From contig LS997565.1 of NCBI GenBank assembly GCA_000469685.2, forward strand, positions 21,807,740 to 21,871,739: a stretch of 64,000 nucleotides of DNA, given 5' to 3'. Below are positions 12,921-23,812 of this stretch, piece after piece. The notes under the pieces are model-generated. The model saw only the letters and a program-made list of their open reading frames with translations, made no database searches and was not told the origin of the DNA. Both the position numbers and the translations under genes were made by a program. The number at the start of each line of letters is the position of its first letter. Positions within the stretch are counted from its first letter, which is position 1. Source of the DNA: Haemonchus contortus (Eukaryota; Nematoda; Chromadorea; Rhabditida; Trichostrongylidae).

Positions 12921-13700
12921 TTCCCTGAACGTGGAGAGGAGAATGTTGAGATACAGAGCGATTCATAGGTGTGCCACGAGGAGTAGAAACATCGTCAACA
13001 TTATTGGAGGCAATACCAGCTTGTTTCTTTTTCTCCAACCGAAAGAGCCCTAAGACGGTCCCTCTCAGCCTTCGGGAGCGAAGGACGGATATACACTCCC
13101 GGAACCCGAAAAGCTTTGAGTCTTGGGGACCTTGAGAGAAGAAGATTTTTAAAAAACGTGTTTGGCAGGACAATTTTGATCAAACGAGGAATGAGTTCAT
13201 TAGGTTTACCCATTCTATAAAAGGTAACAGGTAACAATCAATGGACAAGAAGTCAAACAACGATTTCACATAATCAAAATCATGTGCCGTTTGCTTAAGT
13301 GATGAAGGTTCTTTACTTTCTACAATGCCTGAGACTACCACAGACCTGAGCCTTTCTCTTTCTTCAAACAATGGAACGAAGTCACATTAGAATCAGGAAG
13401 AGGTCTAGTAGACGGGGAATTCTGCCTACTGAGAGCAAGTGCATGTTTAAGAGACTCAATTTCTTTTAAAAATTGATTTTTTTCAGCAATTTCGCAGGTA
13501 AGACGTTCTTCGAGTTCCTTATTTCTTACTACCAAGTGATCCACAAAAGATACTTTCTCCAGAAGATGACCGAGCACCGTTTTCAGATGAGGAGGGAGCC
13601 TATCGTCGCTGACAAGAAGGTTCACAGCATCTTGAAGGGCTCCCCCATCGGGACCGGGAGATGCAGTTCGATTTCTCTTGACCCCTGAATAGGTAAAGAC
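12913..13700 (-). pseudogene. CR1-A ORF1: RNA-binding gag-like protein, frameshifted
   Basis: The minus strand encodes a charged, probably coiled-coil stretch (ELEERLTCEIAEKNQFLKEI) at about 13450-13530. After a frame change comes an RRM-like part starting ERERLRSVVVSGI (13180-13371), then a C-terminal part with VTFYRMGKPNELIPRLIKIV (13001-13237). The same order is seen, intact, in CR1-B ORF1. Such proteins bind element RNA into ribonucleoprotein particles. At least two frame changes make this copy non-functional. Confidence 0.65.
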
Positions 13701-14099
13701 GAAAGAGGAGTATCCATTAAAAACTTCGATTACAAAAAGTTTATCCAATGCACCGTTCGTGGTGGCAATCGAGAAAAAAAAATTGGTGATCTCTGCCACT
13801 AAGATCAAAATTGATTGAGAGCCCGCCAAGCACAATCGATTAAGGACGCCGGTGCACAGGACAAGTGTGGCGAAGAACGAAAATAAGCAAATACACCTGT
13901 AGGGGTGGCTTTGAGAAAAATCAGAAGAATTACGACCCCGCCACAAGGGTACCGACAGACAAATCCGTGGAAAAGTAGGAAGATATGTAGAGTTGAACAG
14001 AAAATAGGCGAAAACGCACAATGGGTAGCAAGACGAACGACACCGACGCCGCACCGACCGCTCAGCGCCAAGACAGTCGATAATCATGGTCTATTTGAA

Positions 14100-15620
14100 C
14101 TAAATAAGCGTTCTCAGTAAGATGTCTATGTTTCTAGCTGTGAAACTAGCAAAAAACTGAGCAGAACATGGCTTTTTTCAAGAAGCACCCAAAAGGGCAG
14201 CATAAGAAACACATGAGAAAAGAGTCCCACAAGGCGGAAAAATCCTCAATATAGTAAATAGGGATTCTAAGCTCATGGAAAACATCCAAGCAATTGGATA
14301 AGTGAGTAATTAAGTTGAATTATTAAACAAGGACTAATTGCGGTGCTATATTGCTATGCTATGTCAACATTGGAATTGTTGTAGCCCCGAAATTCACCTA
14401 CTTTTTGTTTTTGTTGAGTTCATTGCTTACTGTCAGTGTAGAATGCCTCGGCAAATACCTACCAGGGCTGTCGCAGCTTCCAATTCCATAAATGAGTCCA
14501 CTCGTACTAGGTCTTCGCGGCTGAGCAATCAAAAAGTAAGGTAGACTGGCAATTTAATATAAAATCCAATTAATGTGGTGGAATCTATTAGATATAGAAT
14601 TGCTAAAGTGAATTACCCGAATTTTTTGTGTGGCTAAGTTGCTGGTTAATTTTTACAAGCATATACACGACATTACAGAAGAAGGTTTCTTCTAGCTTGC
14701 TATAGGAACTGACTCATCTTCTGCCCGAAATTGATGCATCACTTCTACTTCAACCCGTAGTTGAGGTGCGCAGATTTCTTACCAACAAAGAAAGTTTCGA
14801 TTCAAAATCGCTCATCTAGAGACACGCTAGAAGTGACTGCTTAATCACTGGACTCTTCTATTTCAACCACATTACCGATTTCAGACTATCAGCTGAAGTT
14901 CGATGTTCTTGTTTATTTCATCACAGGGAAATCTGTACACATCTAACAAGTCCTAGCGACTGATCATTTACCAATTAGTCTCACATGCGTCATCCTCAAC
15001 TCATCACTCCTTTATGAGCATCTTCCTCATCTCATCACACCTTCATGATCTCTGTTTCATTAAAAACAATTAAGCACCTCTAAGACAATAGTAAAACGAA
15101 AATGGTTTAAGTAAGATTAGCTAGCAAGCAGCCATCGCTTGTAAACTATAATCTCAATCAAAGCGTTGGTCTTTGAAAGGGCACTTAATGACTCTTTACT
15201 AACAGACAAGTTTTAGATGCAGCAGTTGGTTTGCTGGATTGTGGATGTCATTTTCGTTCGTATAAAATCGAAAAGCACGACCACAACAATCTCGAAGTTG
15301 AAATGCACGATTTTAGTGAAGCAACAGATATTTCAGCGGAAAAGGCATGAAAGGCGTTCTGGTTTTTCAAACTTAATCATGAATCTGGTCTGAATTTGCA
15401 ATTCTAAAAGTTTTGTTTCAAGGCCGGCAAAGTTTTTCGAGTTCTCGATTCCCATCCCTGAGTAACTAAGTTTCCAATCCTCCCGAGACTCAGACTTGAC
15501 TTCATTCTTGAGGCACAACCAATTCCATATCAACCATATACCATAGCAACAGCAAATTCCATGCCATTAATATGGAATCTGCTGCTGCTGCTGGCTCTTG
15601 TATGCGAAGTCTCCATATGA
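14100..15620. other. non-repetitive stretch with two weak exon-like pieces
   Basis: 14443-14537 reads MPRQIPTRAVAASNS and ends near AAAAAGTAAGG, a possible donor. 15213-15350 follows TTTTAG and reads, in one frame, GLLDCGCHFRSYKIEKHDH up to a stop. I cannot connect them to a known family and there is no homology-based reason to join them. They may be exons of an unrecognised gene or chance. Confidence 0.2.
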
Positions 15621-15629
15621 ATAATGGCG

Positions 15630-17140
15630 AAATCTCACCTCGACTGCAATGACCTTTTCATAATTCTATCGACAATTTCATCAGATATTAACAGTTTCTG
15701 CCAGCATTTGCGCACGATCCCAAATAACTTGTTACACTTTTTGACACCTCGTTGTATTGCTTTTGCTTTACCGACTAACCGCACGCATGGATTACTTCAT
15801 TCATTTCTCTTTCACCCTCCCCTTATTATCTTTCTGTTCAGATTTTGTGCTCGCAAAACTGTCGCCGTTACTGTATTCGAGTACGCCCGAAATGAAGCAT
15901 CACAAAAACACTCGTCTCCTTACGATGCGCTGTTTATTCTCTTGGACATAGAAATGATTATGTGAAGCAAACAGCAATGGAAGCAGTTGTGCTTGCTGCA
16001 GTTGTATGAGTGGGCTAGTTATACATTTGGCGGGCAGAGAGGAGTGTTTGGGTTTTTAATACACAGTCCATTTTTCGTGTTGCACGTTGAACCAGAGAAC
16101 GTGGTGCAGTCGCTGTCGACCATACATGGACCAGATCCGACTTCATAGATCATACCGAAGTAAGTCATGGCTGTGCTAAAAAAGCGAAAATAATTGCTGT
16201 AAATGCTTTTGAGAATTTATTTTGCTTCTTTATCACTAATGGTGAGTGAACCATTAGTAATAAGAAAGCAACTTTCTCAAAACCAAACAATGTCTTGGGT
16301 GGATAAATACAGTGGTGGTGGGAACATGTGTTATTTCAAATGTTCAAAAGAAATCTTAGAGCTGACTGAGCTTTGAACACCAACAACCACTGCCTGTCCG
16401 ATGACTTAGATAAGGTAAGATGCTTTGCTATAGATCAACAGTGCAACTTGCTTGGAAGTGCAAACTCGCGCGATAAACTCAAGGCTTGCAAATGAAAATG
16501 CAGGCGTTAAGTGAAGCATTAGTGATGAGAAAGCAAAATAAATCCCTAAAAACCAACAAATTGACAGCATACATAGGGGAGGGAAGGACTTGAAGTGATA
16601 GAAAGTAACCTATTTTGTCGATGGTTTATATTATGTCACATCCCAGGATGCCACGACTGAATTAGGTTAGGAACGTATTTCAAAAGCGACGCAGTCCATA
16701 CTTTGGGCTACGTCATTTCTCGCCATTAAGTTGTTTCAAGTATATATATATTATATATATATATGCTGATTTTGTCCGTGGAAAAGCAGAACTGGAAAAC
16801 GGAATCCTACACTCATTGCTTCCATTAGCGCAATTTTTCTTCACCCTTATTTAGTGCTTGCGGGATAGCGATGATGGGGTCATCGTTATCCCGCATCAGA
16901 GCTTGTATCTTAGAAAAAGAGAAGAAGGAAAGAACAAGATAGGAAAAGAAAGATATATATCTAGACCTGTTTATAATAATCTGAACTAAGGTGTTAAAAC
17001 TAACCAGACATCGAATGCGCAATACACTTGCTTTTGGCCATAGCACGTATCGGTGCACCCTATGCTGACAGCGTACCCCGAAACCAACTGGAAAAACATA
17101 CATTTTGCTCATAGAAACCACCCCACCACAGTTGGAATTC
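15630..17140. repeat. left arm of 1.5 kb inverted duplication
   Basis: This arm is the reverse complement of 22692-24196 with only scattered substitutions and small indels; for example 15960-16080 matches 23754-23880 reversed. The inner end stops inside GAATTC at 17140, and the outer end near 15630 (CTCACCTCGACTGCAATGAC). It carries the 3' exons of an ASP-like gene on the minus strand. Confidence 0.9.
16019..17140 (-). pseudogene. truncated ASP-like (SCP/TAPS) gene copy
   Basis: Reverse-complement duplicate of the last two exons of the gene at 22042-23812: exon 17005-17140 (cut at the duplication edge) and terminal exon 16019-16175 encoding MIYEVGSGPCMVDSDC to a stop. The upstream exons are absent. 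A homopolymer is one base shorter than in the right copy (five instead of six T on the coding strand, near 17090), which shifts the frame relative to that copy. With no N-terminal exons it cannot make the full protein. Confidence 0.7.
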
Positions 17141-17451
17141 TGGGCAACACGATCCTTGTCGTCACCAGTGGACTAGATCACGGTCAGTATGATCACAATC
17201 ACTAGCGCTCTCTTCCAATACAAGACTATATAACAAGAAGAAAGCCGAGTTCTGTTGAAGTAGTTAGGAAGTATCAATGACTGCCTCATACAACATCAGT
17301 GGAGTGAAAACCGTCTCTAACTCAATGACAGCCCTTTGAAACTAGCTCATAAGGGACCCAGGTGAGAGGTAAACACATTTTGGGGCTTGCAGGGAACGAA
17401 TCTCTAAATTTCGAATAGAAGGAAATGGGGCATGAAAATGTTGGTGGTAAG

Positions 17452-17479
17452 TATTTATTTATTTATTTATTTATTTATG
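17452..17479. repeat. ATTT microsatellite, LINE 3' tail
   Basis: Six to seven ATTT units at the low-coordinate edge of CR1-B. Short tandem-repeat 3' tails are usual in CR1-like elements, so this marks the 3' end of the minus-strand insertion. Confidence 0.8.
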
Positions 17480-18130
17480 CGTTCTATGACGCGCCAGCTA
17501 CACCAGACGAGGCAGGACTGACAACGAGACTCAGAAGAATAATAATTAAAGCAATAACTAATAGCTATAGTGAACAGCAAATAAAACAGTTGTAAGTTAA
17601 CAAATCCAGGAAAAGGAAAAGGGAAACGAAAGGAGGTTAAATGTACCAAAGCGAGGAATTGTTGAGTGAAGAGAATAAGAAGGAAATTGTTCAAGCGAGC
17701 TGCTTCCCTCGGCGAGCAGGGCAAAAGTGGGGGGGGGGGTCTCACCTTGTCTCGTGCCTTCCTAAAAAAAAAGAATTCACACGAAGCAATGGAACCCTAA
17801 GCCTGAAGTCCTTGGAATTAGCATGCAGTTTAAGCCAGCACCAGTCGGCCATGGTGCCCTTTCGCCACTTGAGGGGTCATGGGAGTGTACCGGAACTTCG
17901 GACACGGGTATGCCGACCGCCCACGTGGAACCGGCAAACTTGACAGAAACCGCAACGCAACCTTTCAATTTCCCAGGCTAGAGTAGTCATGGCCGCGTTT
18001 CAACGTTCTGAGGGACACCATTAACAGCGAGGGATTCGTTCTATTTGAGTTGAAGGAGTGTCAAGAGTGAAGCTGCTAAGCTTGAACAAACTACATACAT
18101 ATAACTAGAAATGGAAAACATGACTATAAA

Positions 18131-20968
18131 CTATGACACGTCGTCAACACCCAGCACTTCCAATAAGTTGAGTTTTTTCAGTGCAAGTTTGAACTGAGAG
18201 GAATTTTGACACGATAAAAGGGACGGAGGTAGACGCTGTAGCCATCGAGTGGTGCGCAGAATGAAGCTATTGTGACGAAGCTGTTTATGAAATTTGCCCA
18301 TCGCGTGACCAAAAACCTGGAAGCCACCTCGACGACCGCTGGAAGGCCGAAATTTCCAGAATTCTGAAGGGCGGATTCGCAACTCTCCTTTTAATATCTT
18401 AAAAGCAAAGACTAGATCAGAAACAATTCTTCTGTGGAGAAGACTCTTCAAATTCAATTTGAGAAGGCGGTCCCTGTAAGGTGGTAGAGTGGAAGGGTAG
18501 TTCCTATCAGGGAACGCTCTATAGAATAAGATTCTCGTAAAGGTCTTCTGGACCTTTTCCAGTTTTTGGATATCTTTGATGAGATATGGACTCCATACCG
18601 GACTGCAGTATTCTAGAATAGGAAGGATATATGATTTGAAGAGTCTAATCCACATGACCACATTGTCGCCATAGACATTCCTAAATAGGAAATGGACCAA
18701 CCTGAGCGCTTTGCTGCTGACTTCATCCACATGGGTGCTCCAGCTCAGATTTCTTGAGAGTCTGATTCCTAAGTCTTTTACTAGCTCACTGTGCCTCAAA
18801 GGAAGTTTACTCGGAAACTGAATATCTAGCGGAGCCTCCCCTAGAGAAAATAGGTACGTTTTACTGGAATTGATTTCTAAGCTCCAGTAGTGGGCCCAGC
18901 TAAACATCCTTTCAACACAATTGTTCAGTACTGCCTGGGCCTCGTGCTTTTCTTCTTGCGAATAAGTCACTGCAACTTTGATATCATCCGCGAATGCGGC
19001 AGCAGTGATTCTGCTGTCAATTTTAAGATAACTAGGCAAGTCATAGGTATAGATGAGAAAAAGGAGAGGCGAAAGAACACCACCCTGGGGGACCCCAGAG
19101 GGGCATTCTTTCGTTGTAGAAATGCAGTTTCCAACCCGAACATTCAGTTTACGCCCTAGCAGGTAAGATCTGAATAACTCCCATGTAGCTCCTCTAATTC
19201 CGATACTGTCAAGCTTAGCCAGCAATTTAGAGTGGCATACTTTGTCGAAGGCTTTACTCAAGTCAAAGTAAACAACGTCAACACTCTTGCCGCTATTCAT
19301 GGCCTCTATCCAAGCATGTGTACAACTAATCAACTGGGTACAAGTAGATGACCCGGATAGAAAGCCGTGCTGTTCAGGTGGGATGAGATGGAGCTTCGAA
19401 ATCCATTCCAGCAATTCCTTTCTCACTATTTTCTCAAAGACTTTCGATGGGGTGGGTAGGATGCTTATGGGCCTTAAGTTGGTTATGAGATTACAGTTTG
19501 CCGACTTTGGTATTGGAGTGACTAAAGAGTTCTTCCAGATGCTCGGAATTTGACTGTGAATCAGGCAGATGTTGAAAATGTGAGCAAGGGGAACAGAGAG
19601 GTACCTTGCATATTCCTTGAAAAAAAGTTGAGGAATTCCATCCGATGAGAGAGACATGGATGGCTTGAGTGTTCTAAGATACTTCAAGACAGTGCTAGGC
19701 GAGATATTTGGTAACACCAAACACTCTGTGGAGACCGACGGGATGCTAATATTCCCATCATGTGGTATCGCATAAACACTAGCGAAATATTCTGCAATTG
19801 CTTCAGCTTTCGTATCGTTGGTTGAATATTTATTCCCTTCGGAATCTTCCAAGGTTTGATGCACATTATAGGTTGAGTTGACCTTTCTGATATATCCATA
19901 AAGCTTTTTCATGTTATCCTTTTTAGCTAATTTCCGCATTTTGAAAGCTAGGTAGCGCTTCACATGAAAAACAAGCTTCTTGGAAATATCAAGAAAAAGA
20001 GCATTCTTCGAGGGCTCAAGGATTTGATGAAATAGCCGTTCACGTTGCTCAAATAGATTTCTTATGTGCACGGGATATCTGTCAGATGAATGTTTAACGC
20101 ACTGTCGAAGAGGTACATAACGATCAATAATATCAAGCAAGACGGCAGTAAATCTGTTGTATACATCATCAATGTCCGAATAGTCATCAAAATATCTTAA
20201 CCAGTCAAAATCAAGTAGAGCTTGCTTAATTTGTTCCTTGTTGGCACACTTGAAGTCTCTATAAGAAACTAGTTCGGTATCCATTCGGATGGTGGAAAGA
20301 CTAAAGGAGATGATATTGTGGTCTGATGTCGATAGCGGCGCGTGAGGGGAAGGATCGGCGATACAGTGCTCATTCGATAAAATGAGATCGATAATTTTCT
20401 TTTTTCTAGTTGGAAATGTAACCCATTGTTGGAGGGATAGGCTCTCGAACGCAGCTAGGAACCTTTGGGCACTAGCATTACAGGCCACACCGGTCTCCCA
20501 ATCAACGTCAACATTGAAGTCTCCTAGGATAATTGTGCTATGTTGCACAGTCACTGATAGGTCAGTCAAAAGAGCAATCAATTTGTCATCCTGATTTGCA
20601 GTAGATTGTGGCGGGCGGTATACCAGGAGAATTCTTTGTTTCACGGCGCGGGGCAAACAAATATCAAGGCATAATACATCGGAATTCAATGATCTACAAT
20701 CCAGGACAATTCTTTCAAATATAATCATGTTGTGTATGAAAATGCACACACCTCCTCCCGCTCTACCATGTCTATCCTTTCGAATTATTGTATACGGGAA
20801 AACAGAACATAGTTCAGAGTCAGTTATTTTATCAGTCAGCCATGTTTCCGTGATGAAAATAATCCCCGGCTTGTGAGCGTCCATTAGACAATGTAAATGG
20901 TCGATCTTATTTGCAAGACTGCGAGCATTGAGTAAAAAAACACTTATTGAATGGAGTTTGGGGAGAGA
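18131..20968 (-). CDS. CR1-B ORF2: APE endonuclease plus reverse transcriptase
   Basis: Open for 945 codons from just after the ORF1 stop; the first ATG is at 20884 (917 residues). The endonuclease begins before that ATG with SVFLLNARSLANKIDHL (conserved Asn of endonuclease motif I), followed by FITETWL (metal-binding Glu), IILGDFNVDVDW and STSDHNIISF (catalytic Asp-His). The reverse transcriptase has SGVPQGGVLSPLLFLIYTYD and AAAFADDIKVA (FADD). The C-terminal region ends LLEVLGVDDVS. No internal stop or frame break, so it may be functional. The motif-I region lacks an ATG, so the real start or translation mechanism is uncertain (see findings). Confidence 0.88.
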   Translation of the reverse strand, partial: SLPKLHSISVFLLNARSLANKIDHLHCLMDAHKPGIIFITETWLTDKITDSELCSVFPYTIIRKDRHGRAGGGVCIFIHNMIIFERIVLDCRSLNSDVLCLDICLPRAVKQRILLVYRPPQSTANQDDKLIALLTDLSVTVQHSTIILGDFNVDVDWETGVACNASAQRFLAAFESLSLQQWVTFPTRKKKIIDLILSNEHCIADPSPHAPLSTSDHNIISFSLSTIRMDTELVSYRDFKCANKEQIKQALLDFDWLRYFDDYSDIDDVYNRFTAVLLDIIDRYVPLRQCVKHSSDRYPVHIRNLFEQRERLFHQILEPSKNALFLDISKKLVFHVKRYLAFKMRKLAKKDNMKKLYGYIRKVNSTYNVHQTLEDSEGNKYSTNDTKAEAIAEYFASVYAIPHDGNISIPSVSTECLVLPNISPSTVLKYLRTLKPSMSLSSDGIPQLFFKEYARYLSVPLAHIFNICLIHSQIPSIWKNSLVTPIPKSANCNLITNLRPISILPTPSKVFEKIVRKELLEWISKLHLIPPEQHGFLSGSSTCTQLISCTHAWIEAMNSGKSVDVVYFDLSKAFDKVCHSKLLAKLDSIGIRGATWELFRSYLLGRKLNVRVGNCISTTKECPSGVPQGGVLSPLLFLIYTYDLPSYLKIDSRITAAAFADDIKVAVTYSQEEKHEAQAVLNNCVERMFSWAHYWSLEINSSKTYLFSLGEAPLDIQFPSKLPLRHSELVKDLGIRLSRNLSWSTHVDEVSSKALRLVHFLFRNVYGDNVVMWIRLFKSYILPILEYCSPVWSPYLIKDIQKLEKVQKTFTRILFYRAFPDRNYPSTLPPYRDRLLKLNLKSLLHRRIVSDLVFAFKILKGELRIRPSEFWKFRPSSGRRGGFQVFGHAMGKFHKQLRHNSFILRTTRWLQRLPPSLLSCQNSSQFKLALKKLNLLEVLGVDDVS

Positions 20969-21646
20969 CTAGTTTTTTGACGGAAGCAGTGAGGAAGTGT
21001 GAGCCTTTTTCACACGGGGAATATCCGACGCCTTGATGATCTCACCCTTGTACACGACATAAACTTTTTTGCCCTTAAACTCCTTGTCGTTCAGCTCGCG
21101 TGCTTGGCTACGTAGATCACGCTCCCTTTGGCGTTCGTCGATCGTCATTGATCGGCGCACGAAGACACCCTTGTATCTGGGTGAAGAACGCAATGTACGA
21201 GCCTTGGATAAAAGATCGAGCATAAAGCGACGTGAGGAAAATACACATTTGACAATTCGGGGTTTTCCCTCTACAAAGTGGCCCATCCTGTACACCTCAA
21301 CAGGCTTAGTCTCAATATCTAACGAGTCAAGAATACCGGAAACGAATTTCTCCGTATGATCTTGGCGTCTAGACGGAGAGGTTTCGTTTTCGGCCTCAGG
21401 AATCCCATACATGACAACTGATCTTAGCCTTTTATCCCGTTCAACTACATCTGTCATAAGTAAAGGCAACTTACCTAGGAACTGATTGAGGAGCTGTATC
21501 GCCTCCGGTGCTTTGGAAATCAGGATTTGATTAATCTGATTCAGTAGCTGAATACTCTCAGTGTCGAAAATTGACGTGGCCAATAGACTGGCTGCCGACT
21601 GAGACGACGATTTTAGTAGGGTGTTCTGCTCAGGCACAAAATTCAT
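20969..21646 (-). CDS. CR1-B ORF1: RNA-binding gag-like protein
   Basis: A 225-residue ORF starting at the ATG at 21646 (MNFVPEQNTL); a TAA in the same frame lies just upstream at 21656-21658. A leucine-rich N-terminal half is followed by an RRM-like fold (RLRSVVMYGIPEAE, then VEVYRMGHFVEGKPRIVKCV) and a basic C-terminal domain (RGVFV-type RYKGVFVRRSMT, then KVYVVYKGEIIKASD). This is the ORF1p architecture known from L1 and CR1 elements, which coat element RNA. It ends AAA AAC TAG and the next codon opens the ORF2 frame without a shift. Confidence 0.8.
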   Translation of the reverse strand: MNFVPEQNTLLKSSSQSAASLLATSIFDTESIQLLNQINQILISKAPEAIQLLNQFLGKLPLLMTDVVERDKRLRSVVMYGIPEAENETSPSRRQDHTEKFVSGILDSLDIETKPVEVYRMGHFVEGKPRIVKCVFSSRRFMLDLLSKARTLRSSPRYKGVFVRRSMTIDERQRERDLRSQARELNDKEFKGKKVYVVYKGEIIKASDIPRVKKAHTSSLLPSKN

Positions 21647-22041
21647 CCCGATCAATTAGACGACCGCTCACGACGGGCGCACGCGTATGAGTGAAGTAAA
21701 AGGATAAATCAATAACTGCGTCCGGTATAACCATTTTGAGAAACAAAACATGTAAGCCCTGAGTTTGCACTTCAATAGACGGCGATTATAGCTAGTTAGC
21801 ATTCAAATGGAGTAGTACATCTTTGCAATACTTGCACTGACTGAAATCCCCTCGCTACAAAATCGACGCAACAGCGCAATAGTGGTATCCTGCTTTTTTA
21901 GCTAACGCTTTGATAACCCTTAAAATATTCATGTTTCTGATGCTCAATATTCCCGACTTACCGTCCATAATTTCTATTGAACTTTTTCTGTGGGTGTAAT
22001 ATTCAAAAATTTTCTTTCGTGTGAGCTACACAACATTGCAG

Positions 22042-23812
22042 AATTTAACTGCAAAATTAGTGGCACCACCATGACACCTGAAAAACGAAAACTCTCGATG
22101 TATCTGGCCAACGCTTATCGTACAATCGCAACAACCGGAGTATTTGGGTATCCACCTAGTCAGAACATGTATCAGCTGGTAAGTAGATGTTCAACGACGT
22201 GAATGCAGTGATATGCATCGACTCAAGAAATGAATAAACAGCTATAAGTAGAGGTAAAACTGTCATGAACAAACAAGTCAATTTGTGATAGTGAGTATTT
22301 GAAGTCCATTGCAACAAATTCAATTCTCTAGTCTTGTGCATGTTGCGCCCTGGTAGGCTGCAAACCGCTACGCTCGACTGTACAGGGCGTCAATGGCTGT
22401 AGCTAAAACTCAGGGCCTGCTAAAAATTCAGTGTTGAGCAGAGAACTTTCCAGAATTATTCTTGCACGGCTGAAGAATACGCAATGATGGTCTGCAATCA
22501 ACAGGCACAACTCAATCCTGTTGGGTACTCTATTTTTTATAGCATTGTTAAATGGTAGAACTCGTTGGAAAACATGGTCTTTCACAATTAGGTTGAACTA
22601 CAAAAATTATATCTCCCATGTACCGTATCACACAAAAGATCAGGATCAGGAATCATAGTTCAGAAAGCTGTCCTCTATCCCAATAGCAGCTGAATTCCAA
22701 CTGTGGTGGGGTGGTTTCTATGAGCAAAATGTATGTTTTTTCCAGTTGGTTTCGGGGTACGCTGTCAGCATAGGGTGCACCGATACGTGCTATGGCCAAA
22801 AGCAAGTGTATTGCGCATTCGATGTCTGGTTAGTTTTAACACCTTAGTTCAGATTATTATAAACAGGTCTAGATATATATCTTTCTTTTCCTATCTTGTT
22901 CTTTCCTTCTTCTCTTTTTCTAAGATACAAGCTCTGATGCGGGATAACGATGACCCCATCATCGCTATCCCGCAAGCACTAAATAAGGGTGAAGAAAAAT
23001 TGCGCTAATGGAAGCAATGAGTGTAGGATTCCGTTTTCCAGTTCTGCTTTTCCACGGACAAAATCAGCATATATATATAATATATATATACTTGAAACAA
23101 CTTAATGGCGAGAAATGACGTAGCCCAAAGTATGGACTGCGTCGCTTTTGAAATACGTTCCTAACCTAATTCAGTCGTGGCATCCTGGGATGTGACATAA
23201 TATAAACCATCGACAAAATAGGTTACTTTCTATCACTTCAAGTCCTTCCCTCCCCTATGTATGCTGTCAATTTGTTGGTTTTTAGGGATTTATTTTGCTT
23301 TCTCATCACTAATGCTTCACTTAACGCCTGCATTTTCATTTGCAAGCCTTGAGTTTATCGCGCGAGTTTGCACTTCCAAGCAAGTTGCACTGTTGATCTA
23401 TAGCAAAGCATCTTACCTTATCTAAGTCATCGGACAGGCAGTGGTTGTTGGTGTTCAAAGCTCAGTCAGCTCTAAGATTTCTTTTGAACATTTGAAATAA
23501 CACATGTTCCCACCACCACTGTATTTATCCACCCAAGACATTGTTTGGTTTTGAGAAAGTTGCTTTCTTATTACTAATGGTTCACTCACCATTAGTGATA
23601 AAGAAGCAAAATAAATTCTCAAAAGCATTTACAGCAATTATTTTCGCTTTTTTAGCACAGCCATGGCTTACTTCGGTATGATCTATGAAGTCGGATCTGG
23701 TCCATGTATGGTCGACAGCGACTGCACCACGTTCTCTGGTTCAACGTGCAACACGAAAAATGGACTGTGTATTAAAAACCCAAACACTCCTCTCTGCCCG
23801 CCAAATGTATAA
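22042..23812 (+). CDS. ASP-like secreted protein (SCP/TAPS family), first exon not found
   Basis: Best stop-free model: exons 22042-22178, 22454-22524, 22664-22828, 23656-23812, all with GT-AG borders, giving 176 residues without a signal peptide. Exon 1 reads FNCKISGTTMTPEKR and ends PSQNMYQL, as in hookworm ASP N-termini. Exon 2 has NYSCTAEEYAMM. Exon 3 has AAEFQLWWGGFYEQ (the WW region) and SGYAVSIGCTDTCYG. The last exon has the C-terminal cysteine hinge IYEVGSGPCMVDSDC and GLCI. Family members are secreted, often host-interacting, and about 200-220 residues long. The central part (H/GEN region) is shortened and the signal-peptide exon is missing, possibly because of the LINE upstream. An alternative exon 2/3 choice (22454-22554, 22592-22828) contains an in-frame TAG. 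Divergent member or recent pseudogene. Confidence 0.7.

Larger units (their letters stand above)
9880..14090 (-). mobile_element. CR1-type non-LTR retrotransposon A (decayed)
   Basis: A minus-strand LINE with ORF1 (roughly 12913-13700 and upstream) and ORF2 (10100 to about 12920). It has APE-type endonuclease and reverse transcriptase domains in the order expected of the CR1/jockey group and is related to the better preserved copy at 17452-21720. Frames are broken in several places. The limits are approximate: the low-coordinate end is taken just beyond the ORF2 stop in an A-rich stretch, the high end at the start of the ORF1 reading frame. Confidence 0.8.
17452..21720 (-). mobile_element. 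CR1-type non-LTR retrotransposon B, apparently coding-intact
   Basis: Minus-strand LINE with open ORF1 and ORF2 and a 3' tail of (TAAA)n, seen on the + strand as ATTT repeats at 17452-17479. The 3' UTR (about 17480-18130) shares a segment with 51400-51600, next to another CR1 fragment. The 5' end is set loosely at 21720; no clear target-site duplication was recognised. It sits in the spacer between the two arms of the ASP inverted duplication. Confidence 0.85.

Noticed and set aside
16825..17121. 98-codon ORF and its mirror at 22733-23008
   Set aside because: Read through an ASP exon in a wrong frame and into the intron. The exon frame with SGYAVSIGCTDTC is the supported one.
18890..19553. 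Two + strand ORFs of about 88 codons
   Set aside because: Antisense to the intact CR1-B ORF2.
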